A stretch of 64,000 nt of DNA from Acanthopleuribacter pedis. Lineage in GTDB: Bacteria; Acidobacteriota; Holophagae; Acanthopleuribacterales; Acanthopleuribacteraceae. Below the pieces are notes generated by a model that saw nothing but the letters and a program-made list of their open reading frames with translations, searched no databases and was not told the origin of the DNA. Location: positions 1-64,000 of the forward strand of contig NZ_JAFREP010000030.1 in assembly GCF_017377855.1 (NCBI RefSeq), read 5' to 3'. Shown here piece by piece: positions 19,799 through 37,234 of this stretch (positions are counted from its first letter, which is position 1; each line of letters begins with the position of its first letter). Made by a program: the position numbers and the translations under genes.

Positions 19799-20010
19799 TT
19801 AACCCGCATTTCTCACAAGGATTCATCGCGAGAAGCTGAAAGCCTTGTGAGTACGAAGGTTACGACCAAGAGACGGAACAGGGGGCCGACCTTTCGGCGT
19901 AGCAGCGCTACGGCGAAGGCGGCTCGACGGAGTAACGCGGAAGGCCGCCCCCTCGTAATCGCATGGCGCTCGGCTTCGTAGCAGAATTACGTGTGAGAAA
20001 TGCGGGTTAT
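19799..20010 (+). repeat. Palindromic-end repeat R1, copy C
   Basis: 212 bp, starting TTAACCCGCATTTCTCACAAGG and ending GTGTGAGAAATGCGGGTTAT. The interior is collinear with copy B (CGACCTTTCGGCGTAGCAGC, GGCGAAGGCGG, CCCCCTCGTAATCGCATGG). The terminal bases are TTAA/TTAT instead of the CTAG of copy B. Confidence 0.85.
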
Positions 20011-20055
20011 CGGCCGGTCCATACTCTGGTGGATGGTCACCCGGCCCAAAAACAA

Positions 20056-20083
20056 AAACGGCGCACCCAAGGGCGCGCCGTTT
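20056..20083 (-). terminator. Rho-independent terminator of the foldase operon
   Basis: The minus strand reads a perfect-ended hairpin AAACGGCGCGCCC-TT-GGGTGCGCCGTTT followed by TTGTTTTTGGG, about 25 nt after the stop codon of the foldase gene. Confidence 0.85.
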
Positions 20084-20107
20084 GTTGTCTGGTCTCGCGA
20101 ACAGGTG

Positions 20108-21091
20108 TTAGATTTTTTCGTCCAAATCGAGGTATTTGGGCGGCTTTTTGAGGATCACTTGCAGCAGGTACTTTTCTTTGAGCTCCGTGATGTAACTCTT
20201 CATTTGGGCTTCCATCCGAGGGGCGCGTAATTTGCGCACAATCTCTGGGCGGACATCTTGGATCGGCTTGGGGCGGGGTGGCGTGCGCTCAAGCAGTTTG
20301 ATGATGAAGAAGGCCGTGGGGGTTTCGAAGATCTCGGAAACGCCGCCGGGTTCCATGGCTTTCACGCGGTCTTCAATCGATGCGTTCAAGTCGCCGAACT
20401 CAACCGTGCCCAAATCGCCGCCGTTCTCCTTCGAGGGCGAGTCACTGTACATCTGGGCCGCCTCGGTGAAATCACCACCCTTTTTAAGGAAATCCGCCGC
20501 GCTGTTGGCCTTAATTTTAGCGGCAAGAGGATCGCCTTCGCCTTTGAGCAAGGCAATCTCGGCGATGCGGTAGGTGGCCGGGGTCATGTACTGCGTCCGG
20601 TTTTCGCTGTAGTACTTGGCGATGTCGCTTTCTTCGATTTTGATACGGCTCAGAATGCGGGCTTGGATCACCTGGTCGCTGCTGTCGACCCGCTGGCGGT
20701 ACTTGATGAATTCGGGCAAGGCCATGCCGACTTGTTCTTGGATGATTTTTTCAAATTCTTCGTCCGTGAAGCCGTTGGATTCCCGCATGGCGTTCAAGCG
20801 GGTGCGGACGTCTTCCTCGGAAAGGGAGACCCCTTCTTGGACCGCGTTTTCGTACAAAAGGAGTTGTTCCTGGGCTTCCTTCAGGGTGTCGTCCCAGCAT
20901 GACTTGAGCTTTTCGTCCAACTCGGCGCCGCGGAAGGCTTCCATGTAACCTTGCCGGCGTTGTTGGTACATCGCGACCAACTCCCGTTGGGTGATGATTT
21001 TGTCGTTGACCTTGAGGGCGATGCGATCCACGAAATGGATCGGCGAATCGTCTTGCCAGGTGAACAACATCAGGCAAAATAAGAACGTCAT
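20108..21091 (-). CDS. SurA-like periplasmic peptidyl-prolyl isomerase (PpiC type)
   Basis: 327 aa. ATG 21091 was chosen over the longer frame (to 21175) because AAGGAG lies nine nt upstream and a short secretion signal follows (MTFLFCLMLF). Residues about 20-165 form a SurA N-terminal-like helical chaperone part (FVDRIALKVNDKIITQRELV is characteristic). The parvulin domain follows at about 170-275, with YRIAEIALLKG, GGDFTEAAQMYSDSPSKENGGDLG and PGGVSEIFETPTAFFIIKLL. It should fold or escort outer-membrane proteins. Its ATG overlaps the stop of the upstream lipoprotein foldase gene (ATGA). Confidence 0.88.
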   Translation of the reverse strand: MTFLFCLMLFTWQDDSPIHFVDRIALKVNDKIITQRELVAMYQQRRQGYMEAFRGAELDEKLKSCWDDTLKEAQEQLLLYENAVQEGVSLSEEDVRTRLNAMRESNGFTDEEFEKIIQEQVGMALPEFIKYRQRVDSSDQVIQARILSRIKIEESDIAKYYSENRTQYMTPATYRIAEIALLKGEGDPLAAKIKANSAADFLKKGGDFTEAAQMYSDSPSKENGGDLGTVEFGDLNASIEDRVKAMEPGGVSEIFETPTAFFIIKLLERTPPRPKPIQDVRPEIVRKLRAPRMEAQMKSYITELKEKYLLQVILKKPPKYLDLDEKI

Positions 21092-22080
21092 TGCGGGGTG
21101 CTCCTTAGGGATGGTTCTTGGTAGGTGAAGGTGAGGTTGTTGCGGAAAACCTCGATGTGGAGTCTGGCGCGCCATTCTTCGAGCACGGTTTCGAGTTGGG
21201 CTTCGATGGCGCGGCGCTCCAGTGTTTTGCGGATATCGTGGTAGGCCTCGTCAAACGACTGGGTCGCGGCCGGAATCGCGGCTTCGAGATACAGTATATA
21301 GTAAACCGTGATCTCGCCTTCTTTTAGCGGGATCGTTTTGGAATGACGCCCCGGCCGCAGCCGACGAACCGCGTTTTGGAAGGGTTCGGCCAAATTCTTG
21401 AGCGGGACCGTGACCGGCATCAGTTGGTCGGCGTCTTCCAGGTGGGCTTGGGCCACCTCGATGAAGGGCTTGCGGGTGCGCCGCAGGGTGTTCTGGATGG
21501 TTTTGGCGACCGCCTCGTCCTCGATCGGCAAAACGCGAATGCGGTACATCGGTTCCCGCTTGAATTCATCCTCGTTATCACCGTAATAGGCGTGAATCGC
21601 GTCCTCGTCGATGTTGACTTCACGCAACAGCTTGCGCTGCAGAAATTGTTGCACCCGTTGACGGCGGCGGATGGCCCGGCGCCACTGGGTTTGTTCCTCG
21701 GCGTTCATGAGGTGGAAGCTGACGGTGGTCATTTGGTTTTGAATGAAGGCGTCGATTTGATCGTCGCTGACGTGGAACCCCGTGCGTCGGGCGATATAGG
21801 AAAGGATTACCTCGCGTTCGAAGCGGTCGAACAGGCGTGAGTGTAGCTCGTCCTCAATGGTCCCTTCCAATTCGGGGTAGACCTCGGTCACAAAAAATTG
21901 AAATTCGTCGAGATGATGCTCTTCCGACTGGCCGTGTTCCGCGCCGATGCGAATCAGAAGCGGTGCATCGGGTGATTGGGTGGCCGGCGGCGGCGTGCTA
22001 CAGCCGAGGAGACCCAGGAGGAACGCCAGGGATAAGGCGATCTTTTCTCGCGTGTCGGTTGGGGAAAGGAAGCGGTTCAT
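21088..22080 (-). CDS. SurA/PrsA-like foldase lipoprotein
   Basis: 330 aa from ATG 22080 (an in-frame ATG at 22101 is possible). A lipobox ends LLGLLGC, so the mature protein is a lipoprotein. The central part (FDRFEREVILSYIARRTGFHVSDDQIDAFI; INIDEDAIHAYYGDNEDEF-like) is SurA_N-like, and the C-terminal part (YRIRVLPIEDEAVAKTIQNTL, LRPGRHSKTIPLKEGEITVYYILYL) has parvulin topology but lacks several catalytic residues. It is translationally coupled to the second foldase. The pair may act together on exported proteins (inference). Confidence 0.75.
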   Translation of the reverse strand: MNRFLSPTDTREKIALSLAFLLGLLGCSTPPPATQSPDAPLLIRIGAEHGQSEEHHLDEFQFFVTEVYPELEGTIEDELHSRLFDRFEREVILSYIARRTGFHVSDDQIDAFIQNQMTTVSFHLMNAEEQTQWRRAIRRRQRVQQFLQRKLLREVNIDEDAIHAYYGDNEDEFKREPMYRIRVLPIEDEAVAKTIQNTLRRTRKPFIEVAQAHLEDADQLMPVTVPLKNLAEPFQNAVRRLRPGRHSKTIPLKEGEITVYYILYLEAAIPAATQSFDEAYHDIRKTLERRAIEAQLETVLEEWRARLHIEVFRNNLTFTYQEPSLRSTPQ

Positions 22081-22104
22081 GAACGGGTGCTCTGGAAACA
22101 AGGG

Positions 22105-22497
22105 TTACACGTGCAGGGTCGGCAGCAGTTCGGCGATGGGGAACAACTGGTCCTGTTCAACGTAAAAATCGAGGTCTTCGTAATGAAGCCGAGCGAGGGC
22201 GAGGGAGCGCGCACGTGCTTTGTGCTGTTCAGGGAGGTCGGGATGGTCGTCCAAACCGACAAACGCGTGGAACCCACCGCTGCTGGTGCAGGCCGTGTTG
22301 CGCTCGCTGATTTCGCGGCCGCAAACCGCACAATGACCGGGTAGGGTAATCAGGCTGCGCAGGGTGTAGTGGGTAACCCCCTCGGTAAGGGGATGGTCGG
22401 TCCGGCCGCGTGCATTAAAGGCGTCGAGCACATCACCGTCGGCGTCGACCAAAAGGACGACATCGTTGTAAACATCGATGTGAAGGGTCTGGGTCAT
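22105..22497 (-). CDS. Conserved-looking small protein with a four-residue metal-site pattern
   Basis: 130 aa; not recognised. AAGGA lies about nine nt before the ATG. The centre has HCAVCGREISERNTACTSSGG with FH following: Cys pair C-x2-C, a further Cys and a His could form a zinc site. The C-terminus is acidic. It ends 24 nt before the foldase lipoprotein start, so it heads the foldase operon. No membrane segment or signal peptide is seen. Confidence 0.65.
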   Translation of the reverse strand: MTQTLHIDVYNDVVLLVDADGDVLDAFNARGRTDHPLTEGVTHYTLRSLITLPGHCAVCGREISERNTACTSSGGFHAFVGLDDHPDLPEQHKARARSLALARLHYEDLDFYVEQDQLFPIAELLPTLHV

Positions 22498-22699
22498 GAA
22501 AACGGGTCCTTGCGGCTTTTATAGAATAGGGGCGGCCGCGTTTGGTGTAGGCAAAACCCAGGCCGGCTTTTGCCAAAACTTGATGATTATATGGGAAGCC
22601 GGCGCGGGGAGCTATGGCGAAGCGGCTTTTCGCGAGGATTTCCCGGAAAGATGCGTGGAAACGGTGCCGGAACCGATGCCGTCCCCGTTTGCGGGTCAG
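22498..22699. other. Gene-free intergenic stretch upstream of R1 copy D
   Basis: No coding signal. It should hold the promoter of the minus-strand foldase operon. Short open frames here are not supported by start sites or composition. Confidence 0.35.
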
Positions 22700-22868
22700 C
22701 CCATGCGATTACGAGGGGGCGGTCTTCCGCTTTGCTCAGTCGAGCAATACGCGACGTAGCGCTGCTGCGCCGAAGGGTCGGCCCCGCTCCGTTTGCGCTT
22801 GGTCGTCATCTTCGGACTTACAAGGCTTTCAGCTTCTCGTGACGAATCCTCGTGAGAAATGCGGGTTA
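22700..22868 (-). repeat. Palindromic-end repeat R1, copy D (one end missing)
   Basis: Inverted relative to copy B. It begins inside the element at CCATGCGATTACGAGGGGGCGG, continues through GCGACGTAGCGCTGCTGCGCCG and GAAGGGTCGGCCCC, and finishes with the intact terminus CCTCGTGAGAAATGCGGGTTAG. The outer 40 bp or so of its other end are absent. Confidence 0.75.
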
Positions 22869-22945
22869 GAATGGGCGCGGTTGAATGGAGAATCGTCCGC
22901 CCCTTGCCGAGGCGATTCGCCAAAAATGACGAATGAGGTGACGAA

Positions 22946-23389
22946 TTGTCGTTTCTCGCCGGATGGCATCCCTTTCTGGTTCATTTCCCCATCGCGATGT
23001 GGTTGGTGGGGACGGCCACGCTGTTGGTCGGGAGTGTGGCCAAAAAAGAAAGCTGGCTTGGAACCGCGTGGTTCATGTTGACCGTGGCGGCGGTGACCGT
23101 CTTGCCGGCGGTGTGGAGCGGGCAGGAGGATATTCAGGTATTGGTCGGTCGTTTTGGAGAGGAGATCGTAACCGAGGGGCTTCAAGATCATATGGATATA
23201 GGCAACCTGATTCCGTGGGCGATGATCGGCATGGTGGGACTGCGTCTCCATAACCAGTTTAAAAAACAGGGATTTAAAATAAAAAATTGGATTTGGTTGA
23301 TTTGGGGGGTTGCAGTTTCAATCGCTATCCTCTATGCTGGCGTCCTTGGTGGCGCCTATGTCTACGAGAGGGCATTCGCGGCCCCGTAG
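22946..23389 (+). CDS. DUF2231 family membrane protein
   Basis: 147 aa, TTG start at 22946 with GAGGTG five nt upstream. It begins WHPFLVHFPIAMWLVGTATLL, the HPxxVHFPI signature of DUF2231. About four membrane helices (7-27, 38-58, 87-101, 117-138) with a central extramembrane loop rich in acidic residues. The family occurs in cytochrome-associated or metal-transport membrane proteins, and the first-helix His residues suggest heme or metal ligands (inference). It is followed within about 120 bp by the tRNA cluster but has its own direction and no clear terminator. Confidence 0.75.
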   Translation: MSFLAGWHPFLVHFPIAMWLVGTATLLVGSVAKKESWLGTAWFMLTVAAVTVLPAVWSGQEDIQVLVGRFGEEIVTEGLQDHMDIGNLIPWAMIGMVGLRLHNQFKKQGFKIKNWIWLIWGVAVSIAILYAGVLGGAYVYERAFAAP

Positions 23390-23420
23390 CAACCCGAAGA
23401 AAAAAAATAAATTTTAGGGG

Positions 23421-23449
23421 TTGCCGCGCAAAAAGTTTTCTGCTAGTTT
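23421..23449 (+). promoter_or_regulatory. Candidate sigma-70 promoter of the tRNA-tuf operon
   Basis: TTGCCG, exactly 17 bp, then TAGTTT, ending 60 nt before tRNA-Tyr. An A/T-rich stretch lies upstream (23398-23415), which could act as an UP element. Confidence 0.5.
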
Positions 23450-23509
23450 ACAGAACTCGTTGCGTACAGCTAATAAAGCCGGACGCGAGTTTGTAATATT
23501 GAGAGCGAC

Positions 23510-23594
23510 GGGGGAATTCCAGAGTGGCCAAATGGGGCAGACTGTAAATCTGCTGGCTATGCCTTCGGTGGTTCGAATCCGCCTTCCCCCACCA
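23510..23594 (+). tRNA. tRNA-Tyr (GTA)
   Basis: 85 nt. Acceptor GGGGGAA pairs with TTCCCCC, then A and encoded CCA. Anticodon loop CTGTAAA gives GTA at 23544-23546. The long variable arm (TGGCTATGCC and following) is the class II form expected of bacterial tRNA-Tyr. First gene of the tRNA-tuf cluster. Confidence 0.97.
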
Positions 23595-23615
23595 CTCTCT
23601 CTCAAATGCCTTGAC

Positions 23616-23692
23616 GCGGGAATAGCTCAGCTGGCTAGAGCATTAGCCTTCCAAGCTAAGGGTCGCGGGTTCGAATCCCGTTTCCCGCTCCA
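23616..23692 (+). tRNA. tRNA-Gly (TCC)
   Basis: 77 nt. Acceptor GCGGGAA/TTCCCGC, discriminator T, encoded CCA. Anticodon stem-loop TTAGC-CTTCCAA-GCTAA gives TCC. GGTTCGAATCC T-arm present. Confidence 0.97.
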
Positions 23693-23718
23693 ACCACAAC
23701 TAAGATGTCATTTAAGAA

Positions 23719-23793
<75 letters not shown>

Positions 23794-23889
23794 TTCTCTG
23801 TTTGGGGTTGGGTTCAGCTGTTTCGAAGAGGCCTTAGCGAACTCTTTGCTGCTTTTTTAGAATTAACGAGATCGTAGGAGATCGGCACC

Positions 23890-25074
23890 ATGGCAAAGGA
23901 AAAGTTTGAACGTAGTAAGCCGCACGTAAATATCGGCACAATTGGTCACGTTGACCATGGCAAAACCACCCTGACTGCTGCTATTACCAATACTCTGGCT
24001 GACCAGGGTTTCGCAGAGAAAAAAGCTTACGATCAAATTGACAACGCGCCCGAAGAAAGAGAGCGCGGTATTACCATCAACACGGCTCACGTTGAGTACG
24101 AGACTGCAAATCGTCACTACGCTCACGTTGACTGCCCCGGCCACGCTGACTACGTTAAGAACATGATCACCGGTGCCGCTCAGATGGACGGCGCGATTTT
24201 GGTTGTATCTTCCGCCGACGGCCCCATGCCTCAGACGCGTGAGCACATCCTGCTCGCTCGCCAGGTACAGGTTCCTTCTATTGTTGTTTTTATGAATAAA
24301 ACCGACCAAGTCGACGACGAAGAGTTGCTCGAGCTGGTTGAAATGGAAATTCGTGAATTGCTTTCCAGCTACGAATTCCCCGGCGACGATATCCCCATCA
24401 CCATGGGTTCCGCTCTGAAAGCCTTGGAAGGCGATGCAGAGCATAAGCAAAAAATCCTCGACTTGATGCAAACCGTTGACGAGTACATCCCTACTCCCGA
24501 ACGTGCCTTGGACAAGCCTTTCTTGATGCCTGTTGAAGACATCTTCTCGATTTCCGGTCGCGGTACCGTTGTTACCGGCCGTATCGAGCAAGGTATTGTT
24601 AAAGTAGGTGAGGAAATTGAGATTGTGGGTATCAAAGAAACCCAAAAGAAAGTTGTTACCGGTGTTGAAATGTTCCGCAAGCTCTTGGATCAAGGCGAAG
24701 CGGGCGACAACGTCGGTCTGTTGCTGCGCGGTTTGGACAAGAAAGACGTGCAGCGTGGTCAGGTTCTGGCGAAAAGCGGTTCCATTACGCCACACACCGT
24801 GTTCGAGGGCGAGGTTTACATCCTTACCAAGGACGAGGGTGGCCGTCACACGCCTTTCTTCCAGGGTTATCGTCCCCAGTTTTACTTCCGTACCACGGAC
24901 GTTACCGGTGTTGCTTCCTTGCCTGAAGGTACCGAGATGGTTATGCCTGGCGACAACCTGAACTTGGTTTGCACCTTGATTACCCCGATCGCCATGGACG
25001 CCGGTCTGCGTTTTGCGATTCGCGAAGGTGGTAAAACCATCGGTGCCGGTGCTGTAGCCAAGATCGTCGAATAA
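23890..25074 (+). CDS. tuf: Translation elongation factor Tu
   Basis: 394 aa, full family length. GTPase that delivers aminoacyl-tRNA to the ribosome. G1 GHVDHGKT (about 19-26), G2 [15 protein letters not shown]3 DCPGH, G4 NKTD (usually NKCD or NKVD) and G5 SALKALEGD are all present; domains II and III are complete ([29 protein letters not shown]-terminal [10 protein letters not shown]). TAGGAG precedes the ATG. It lies between tRNA-Thr and tRNA-Trp and is probably co-transcribed with the tRNAs. Its codon use is visibly more biased than in neighbouring genes, as expected for very high expression. Confidence 0.99.
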   Translation: MAKEKFERSKPHVNIGTIGHVDHGKTTLTAAITNTLADQGFAEKKAYDQIDNAPEERERGITINTAHVEYETANRHYAHVDCPGHADYVKNMITGAAQMDGAILVVSSADGPMPQTREHILLARQVQVPSIVVFMNKTDQVDDEELLELVEMEIRELLSSYEFPGDDIPITMGSALKALEGDAEHKQKILDLMQTVDEYIPTPERALDKPFLMPVEDIFSISGRGTVVTGRIEQGIVKVGEEIEIVGIKETQKKVVTGVEMFRKLLDQGEAGDNVGLLLRGLDKKDVQRGQVLAKSGSITPHTVFEGEVYILTKDEGGRHTPFFQGYRPQFYFRTTDVTGVASLPEGTEMVMPGDNLNLVCTLITPIAMDAGLRFAIREGGKTIGAGAVAKIVE

Positions 25075-25137
25075 TCAATCATTAACACGTCGGTCCCTTG
25101 CCGGGCTTCGGTTTGGCAAGGGTTTCCGCACGTTTAC

Positions 25138-25213
25138 AGGGGTATAGCTCAGTTGGTAGAGCAGCGGTCTCCAAAACCGCAGGTCGTGGGTTCAAGTCCT
25201 ACTGCCCCTGCCA
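25138..25213 (+). tRNA. tRNA-Trp (CCA)
   Basis: 76 nt. Acceptor AGGGGTA/TGCCCCT, discriminator G, encoded CCA. Anticodon loop CTCCAAA gives CCA. It sits between tuf and secE, a widely conserved position. The rpmG gene that often accompanies it is not present here. Confidence 0.97.
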
Positions 25214-25241
25214 TTCCTTTTTTACAAACAGGGAGCCTTCG

Positions 25242-25424
25242 ATGTCCGGCTTTAGCGAATATTACCAAGACGCCAAGAAAGAATTGAAAAAGATTCATTG
25301 GCCAGACAAACCGAAAGTCGTTGAGACAACTTTGGTTGTTCTCGGAACAACGGTCTTTTTTGCGGTCTACCTCTATGGGGTAGATGTTGTCATTTCTACG
25401 GTATTTCGCCGGCTTTTTTATTGA
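25242..25424 (+). CDS. secE: Preprotein translocase subunit SecE
   Basis: 60 aa, the short single-span form. An open frame continues 5' through the tRNA, but GGGAG before ATG 25242 fixes the start. YYQDAKKELKKIHWPDKPKVVETT is the conserved amphipathic SecE helix, with WP before the membrane segment (about 28-55). It clamps SecY in the inner membrane. nusG starts 32 nt downstream. Confidence 0.95.
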   Translation: MSGFSEYYQDAKKELKKIHWPDKPKVVETTLVVLGTTVFFAVYLYGVDVVISTVFRRLFY

Positions 25425-25456
25425 TGGTCCGCGCTGGAAGACGGAGTTTTTAAAAG

Positions 25457-26017
25457 ATGGACGAGGAAAAAGTAGAAGGTCCCGATCAGTCGACAATGCG
25501 GTGGTATATCGTCCATACGTATTCTGGTTATGAGAACAAGGTAAAAGAAAGCATCGAGCAGCGCTTCGACGCCCTCGGTAAAAACGCCCTTTTGGGCGAG
25601 GTTCTGATTCCGACGGAAAACGTCATGGAGCTCAAGAACGGCAAGCGCGTGATTACGACGAAAAAGCTTTTTCCCGGTTACATCTACATCCGCATGGATC
25701 TCACTGATGACGGTTGGCACGTCGTCAAGAGCACGCCCCGTGTGACCGGTTTCGTCGGTGGCCGCAACCCGAGCCCCCTTTCTGAAGAAGAGATTAACCA
25801 GATTCTCAACCAAGTTCACATGGCGCAAGAAAAGCCCAAGCCTAAGTTCCTGTTTGAAGCAGGCGAAAAGATTAAAATTATCGACGGGCCGTTTGCTAAC
25901 TTTATTGGTTCTGTCGATGAAGTGAACGAAGACAAAGGTACCTTGAAAGTCAAAGTCACCATCTTTGGGCGATCTACTCCCGTCGAGTTGAGCTTCCACG
26001 AAGTCGAAAAGATTTAG
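25457..26017 (+). CDS. nusG: Transcription termination/antitermination factor NusG
   Basis: 186 aa. NGN domain with [20 protein letters not shown] and [11 protein letters not shown], then a C-terminal KOW domain with [21 protein letters not shown]. Binds RNA polymerase and links it to the ribosome or Rho. A short extra N-terminus ([13 protein letters not shown]) precedes the NGN fold. Lies between secE and rplK in the standard order. Confidence 0.97.
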   Translation: MDEEKVEGPDQSTMRWYIVHTYSGYENKVKESIEQRFDALGKNALLGEVLIPTENVMELKNGKRVITTKKLFPGYIYIRMDLTDDGWHVVKSTPRVTGFVGGRNPSPLSEEEINQILNQVHMAQEKPKPKFLFEAGEKIKIIDGPFANFIGSVDEVNEDKGTLKVKVTIFGRSTPVELSFHEVEKI

Positions 26018-26091
26018 CATTTTAGCTACCAATTACCCGGTAGGCGTTGTGAAACGCGTATCGGGCTAACCACGCAAAAGGTGACTGTACC

Positions 26092-26514
26092 ATGGCAAAA
26101 AAGATCACTGGCTACATTAAGCTCCAGCTTCCTGGAGCACAAGCCACGCCTGCACCGCCCGTCGGTCCGGCACTGGGTCAGCACGGCGTCAACATCATGG
26201 AGTTCGTTAAAGCATTTAACGCCAAGACGTCGCAAAACCCCGGCTTGATTGTTCCGGTTGTCATCACAGTATACGCGGACCGTTCCTTCTCCTTCGAGGT
26301 GAAAACGCCGCCTGTTGCTGTTTTGATTAAAAAGACTCTGGGTTTGGAAAAGGGTTCGCCCGAACCAAACAAAAACAAAGTTGGCAAGTTGACCGAAGAG
26401 CAAATCGAGGAAATTGCCAAAACGAAAATGCCCGACCTCAATACCACCAGCATTGAGTCGGCAAAAAGCATGGTTCGTGGTTCTGCACGCGCCATGGGTG
26501 TTGAAACCCCTTAA
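26092..26514 (+). CDS. rplK: 50S ribosomal protein L11
   Basis: 140 aa. [25 protein letters not shown] and the C-terminal RNA-binding stretch [17 protein letters not shown] are diagnostic. Forms the GTPase-associated centre with 23S rRNA. Lies 74 nt after nusG and 71 nt before rplA. Confidence 0.98.
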   Translation: MAKKITGYIKLQLPGAQATPAPPVGPALGQHGVNIMEFVKAFNAKTSQNPGLIVPVVITVYADRSFSFEVKTPPVAVLIKKTLGLEKGSPEPNKNKVGKLTEEQIEEIAKTKMPDLNTTSIESAKSMVRGSARAMGVETP

Positions 26515-26585
26515 GGGATTTCAACTTTCGCGGCAACCACCCCGCGAACCAGCAAATCCGGTGGTAGCGTAATTTAGGAGGATGT

Positions 26586-27278
26586 ATGGCCAAAAAAGGC
26601 AAAAAGTACCGTGCCGCCGCCTCCAAAATCGAACAAAAAGATTACGATTTACGCGAAGCTTTAGAACTGCTGAAGTCAATGGACATTGCCAAATTCGACG
26701 AAACCGTCGAAATGGCATTCCGACTCGGCGTTGACCCCCGTCGTGCGGACCAAATGGTTCGCGGCACGCTGATGCTGCCAAACGGGACCGGTAAAACCAA
26801 ACGCGTTTTGGTGATTGCCGACGGTGAACGTCAGAAGCAGGCCGAAGAGGCCGGCGCCGACATTGTCGCCGGTGAAGAAATCGTACAAAAAATCCAAGAC
26901 GGATTCTTGGAGTTCGATGCGGTAATTGCAACTCCCGCCATGATGCGGGTTGTTGGTCGTTTGGGTAAGGTTCTCGGCCCCCGTGGTCTGATGCCCAACC
27001 CCAAGACCGGCACCGTCACAATGGACGTTGCAAACGCGGTGAAAGAAATCAAGGCCGGCAAAGTAGCCTATAAGGTCGACAAGACCGGTATTGTTCATGC
27101 TCCGATCGGGAAAAAGTCGTTTGGTCTGGACAAGCTTTTTGCTAACGCTGAAGCGCTTGCGAACAGTGTTGTTAAAGCGAAACCCCCAGGTGCCAAAGGC
27201 AAGTATCTCAAGAGTGTTTACGTTTCTGCGACCATGAGTCCCGGTATTTCCATCGATACCAGCTCGGTATCGGGTTAA
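26586..27278 (+). CDS. rplA: 50S ribosomal protein L1
   Basis: 230 aa. Includes [33 protein letters not shown], and the C-terminal [17 protein letters not shown]. Part of the L1 stalk; in many bacteria L1 represses its own mRNA. AGGAGG-type site (TAGGAGGAT) just before the ATG. Confidence 0.98.
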   Translation: MAKKGKKYRAAASKIEQKDYDLREALELLKSMDIAKFDETVEMAFRLGVDPRRADQMVRGTLMLPNGTGKTKRVLVIADGERQKQAEEAGADIVAGEEIVQKIQDGFLEFDAVIATPAMMRVVGRLGKVLGPRGLMPNPKTGTVTMDVANAVKEIKAGKVAYKVDKTGIVHAPIGKKSFGLDKLFANAEALANSVVKAKPPGAKGKYLKSVYVSATMSPGISIDTSSVSG

Positions 27279-27290
27279 GGAGAGGCAGAC

Positions 27291-27815
27291 ATGGATAAAC
27301 AGAGCAAACGAGAGATCGTCGATCAACTCCGCGACGACCTGAAAGAAGTCAGTAGCATCTTTCTGGTGAATTTCAAAGGGTTGACCGTTGAGAAGGACAC
27401 TCAACTGCGACGCAAGATGCGGGAAAACGGTGCACGGTATGTGGTCGTTAAAAACACCCTGCTCAAACTTGCGTTCACGGACACGGACTTTGCCCAAGTA
27501 AACGACCAGTTGGTCGGCAACACGGCCCTCGCCTATAACCCAGAAGATGTGGTTGGCTTGGCCAAGTTGGTGAATGAATTCGCTGACGAAAACGACGCTT
27601 TCCAATTCAAAGCGGGTGTTGTCGAAGGCAAGGCAATTGATTTAAATGGCTTGGAAACCCTCGCCAAACTGCCTCCAAAAGAGGTTCTGGTTTCCAAGAT
27701 GATGTACATGATGAACTACCCTGTACAAGGACTTGTCACCGCGCTTTCCGGCGTATCGCGTAACCTTGTCGTGGTACTTGATCAGATTAAACAGAAAAAA
27801 GATCAAGAAGGTTAA
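27291..27815 (+). CDS. rplJ: 50S ribosomal protein L10
   Basis: 174 aa. VSSIFLVNFKGLTVEKDTQLR and ARYVVVKNTLLKLA are family blocks; the C-terminal helix carries L7/L12 dimers. Only 12 nt separate it from rplA, so there is no room for the long rplJ leader found in enterobacteria. Confidence 0.98.
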   Translation: MDKQSKREIVDQLRDDLKEVSSIFLVNFKGLTVEKDTQLRRKMRENGARYVVVKNTLLKLAFTDTDFAQVNDQLVGNTALAYNPEDVVGLAKLVNEFADENDAFQFKAGVVEGKAIDLNGLETLAKLPPKEVLVSKMMYMMNYPVQGLVTALSGVSRNLVVVLDQIKQKKDQEG

Positions 27816-27836
27816 AAGAGTTAAGGAGATTTGATC

Positions 27837-28223
27837 ATGGCGACCATTACTAAAGACGAACTCATCGAATCCATCAAATCGATGACCGTTTTGGAACTTG
27901 CCGAATTGGTGAAAGCTCTCGAAGAAGAATTCGGTGTTTCCGCGGCTGCTGTTGCAGCTGTAGGCGCGGCTCCCGCCGCTGACGGCGGTGGCGCTGCCGC
28001 TGCTGAAGAGAAAACCGAATTTGATGTTATCCTCGAGAGTGCCGGTGCGAAGAAAATCAACGTTATCAAAGTTGTTCGCGCTGTCACCGGTCTCGGCCTC
28101 AAAGAAGCTAAAGCCCTCGTTGACGGTGCCCCCGGCAAAGTTAAAGAAGGCGCTTCTAAAGAAGAAGCTGAAGACATCAAAAAACAGCTTGAAGAAGCCG
28201 GTGCCGGCGTTAAGCTTGACTAA
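27837..28223 (+). CDS. rplL: 50S ribosomal protein L7/L12
   Basis: 128 aa from ATG 27837, which has AAGGAG eight nt upstream; an in-frame TTG at 27831 is less likely. Ala-rich hinge ([17 protein letters not shown]) and C-terminal domain [24 protein letters not shown] plus [15 protein letters not shown] are typical. Recruits translation factors. Confidence 0.98.
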   Translation: MATITKDELIESIKSMTVLELAELVKALEEEFGVSAAAVAAVGAAPAADGGGAAAAEEKTEFDVILESAGAKKINVIKVVRAVTGLGLKEAKALVDGAPGKVKEGASKEEAEDIKKQLEEAGAGVKLD

Positions 28224-28231
28224 TCATCTCG

Positions 28232-28259
28232 CGGCACCCCTTTACGGGGTGCCGTTTTT
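28232..28259 (+). terminator. Terminator/attenuator between rplL and rpoB
   Basis: A 9-bp perfect stem CGGCACCCC/GGGGTGCCG with a TTTAC loop, followed by TTTTT. Placed 8 nt after the rplL stop. As in enterobacteria it likely sets the lower transcription of rpoBC relative to the ribosomal protein genes. Confidence 0.85.
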
Positions 28260-28408
28260 CAAGGTAAAACCATTTCTCCGTGTGGGACCGAAACCAACTA
28301 TCCCCAAAATTGATTCAACTTTTAAAAAGCCGGCCGCCAATCGTGGTCCGGCATTGCTGTGTCTAGGGGTAGGGTGTCACTGACACTCATCATGAAGGAG
28401 CGTCGCTT

Positions 28409-32728
<4,320 letters not shown>

Positions 32729-32755
32729 TTAGGTCCGAGAAGTAGAGGAGGAAAC

Positions 32756-36940
<4,185 letters not shown>

Positions 36941-36965
36941 CCCAATGCAACATTGAAATGAAAAA

Positions 36966-36993
36966 GGGGCGGTAGCGATACCGCCCCTTTTTT
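36966..36993 (+). terminator. Rho-independent terminator of rpoBC
   Basis: 9-bp stem GGGGCGGTA/TACCGCCCC with GCGA tetraloop and TTTTTT, 26 nt after the rpoC stop. An A-run before the stem makes it potentially bidirectional. Confidence 0.92.
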
Positions 36994-37046
36994 CATTTCA
37001 GGGCGTTGGGGGGAACTTCTCCGACGGGTTCGGATGGGCCGTTTCC

Positions 37047-37234
37047 CAGCCCGCATTGCTACCTAGAATTCGTCGCGAGGTTTTGAAATTGCTGTGAGTA
37101 AACAGGTTATGCCCTGGGGGCGGCGCGAGGGCCTGACCTTTCGCCGCGCCTCGACCATGCAATGCGGAAGGCCGCGCCCTCGTCGTCGCATGGGTTGCCC
37201 CGTAGCAGCATTCCTTGTAAGCAATGCGGGCTAG
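37047..37234 (+). repeat. Palindromic-end repeat R1, copy E (divergent)
   Basis: Starts CAGCCCGCATTGCTACC and ends TTGTAAGCAATGCGGGCTAG, keeping the terminal inverted repeat. Inside are CGTCGCGAGG, GCCTGACCTTTCGCCGCGCC and CCGCGCCCTCGTCGTCGCATGG. The terminal CTA (37231-37233) is the stop codon of the adjacent minus-strand regulator gene. Confidence 0.75.

Noticed and set aside
22614-23081. Open frame running across R1 copy D into the DUF2231 gene
   Set aside because: Out of frame with the recognisable DUF2231 protein and passes through a non-coding repeat.
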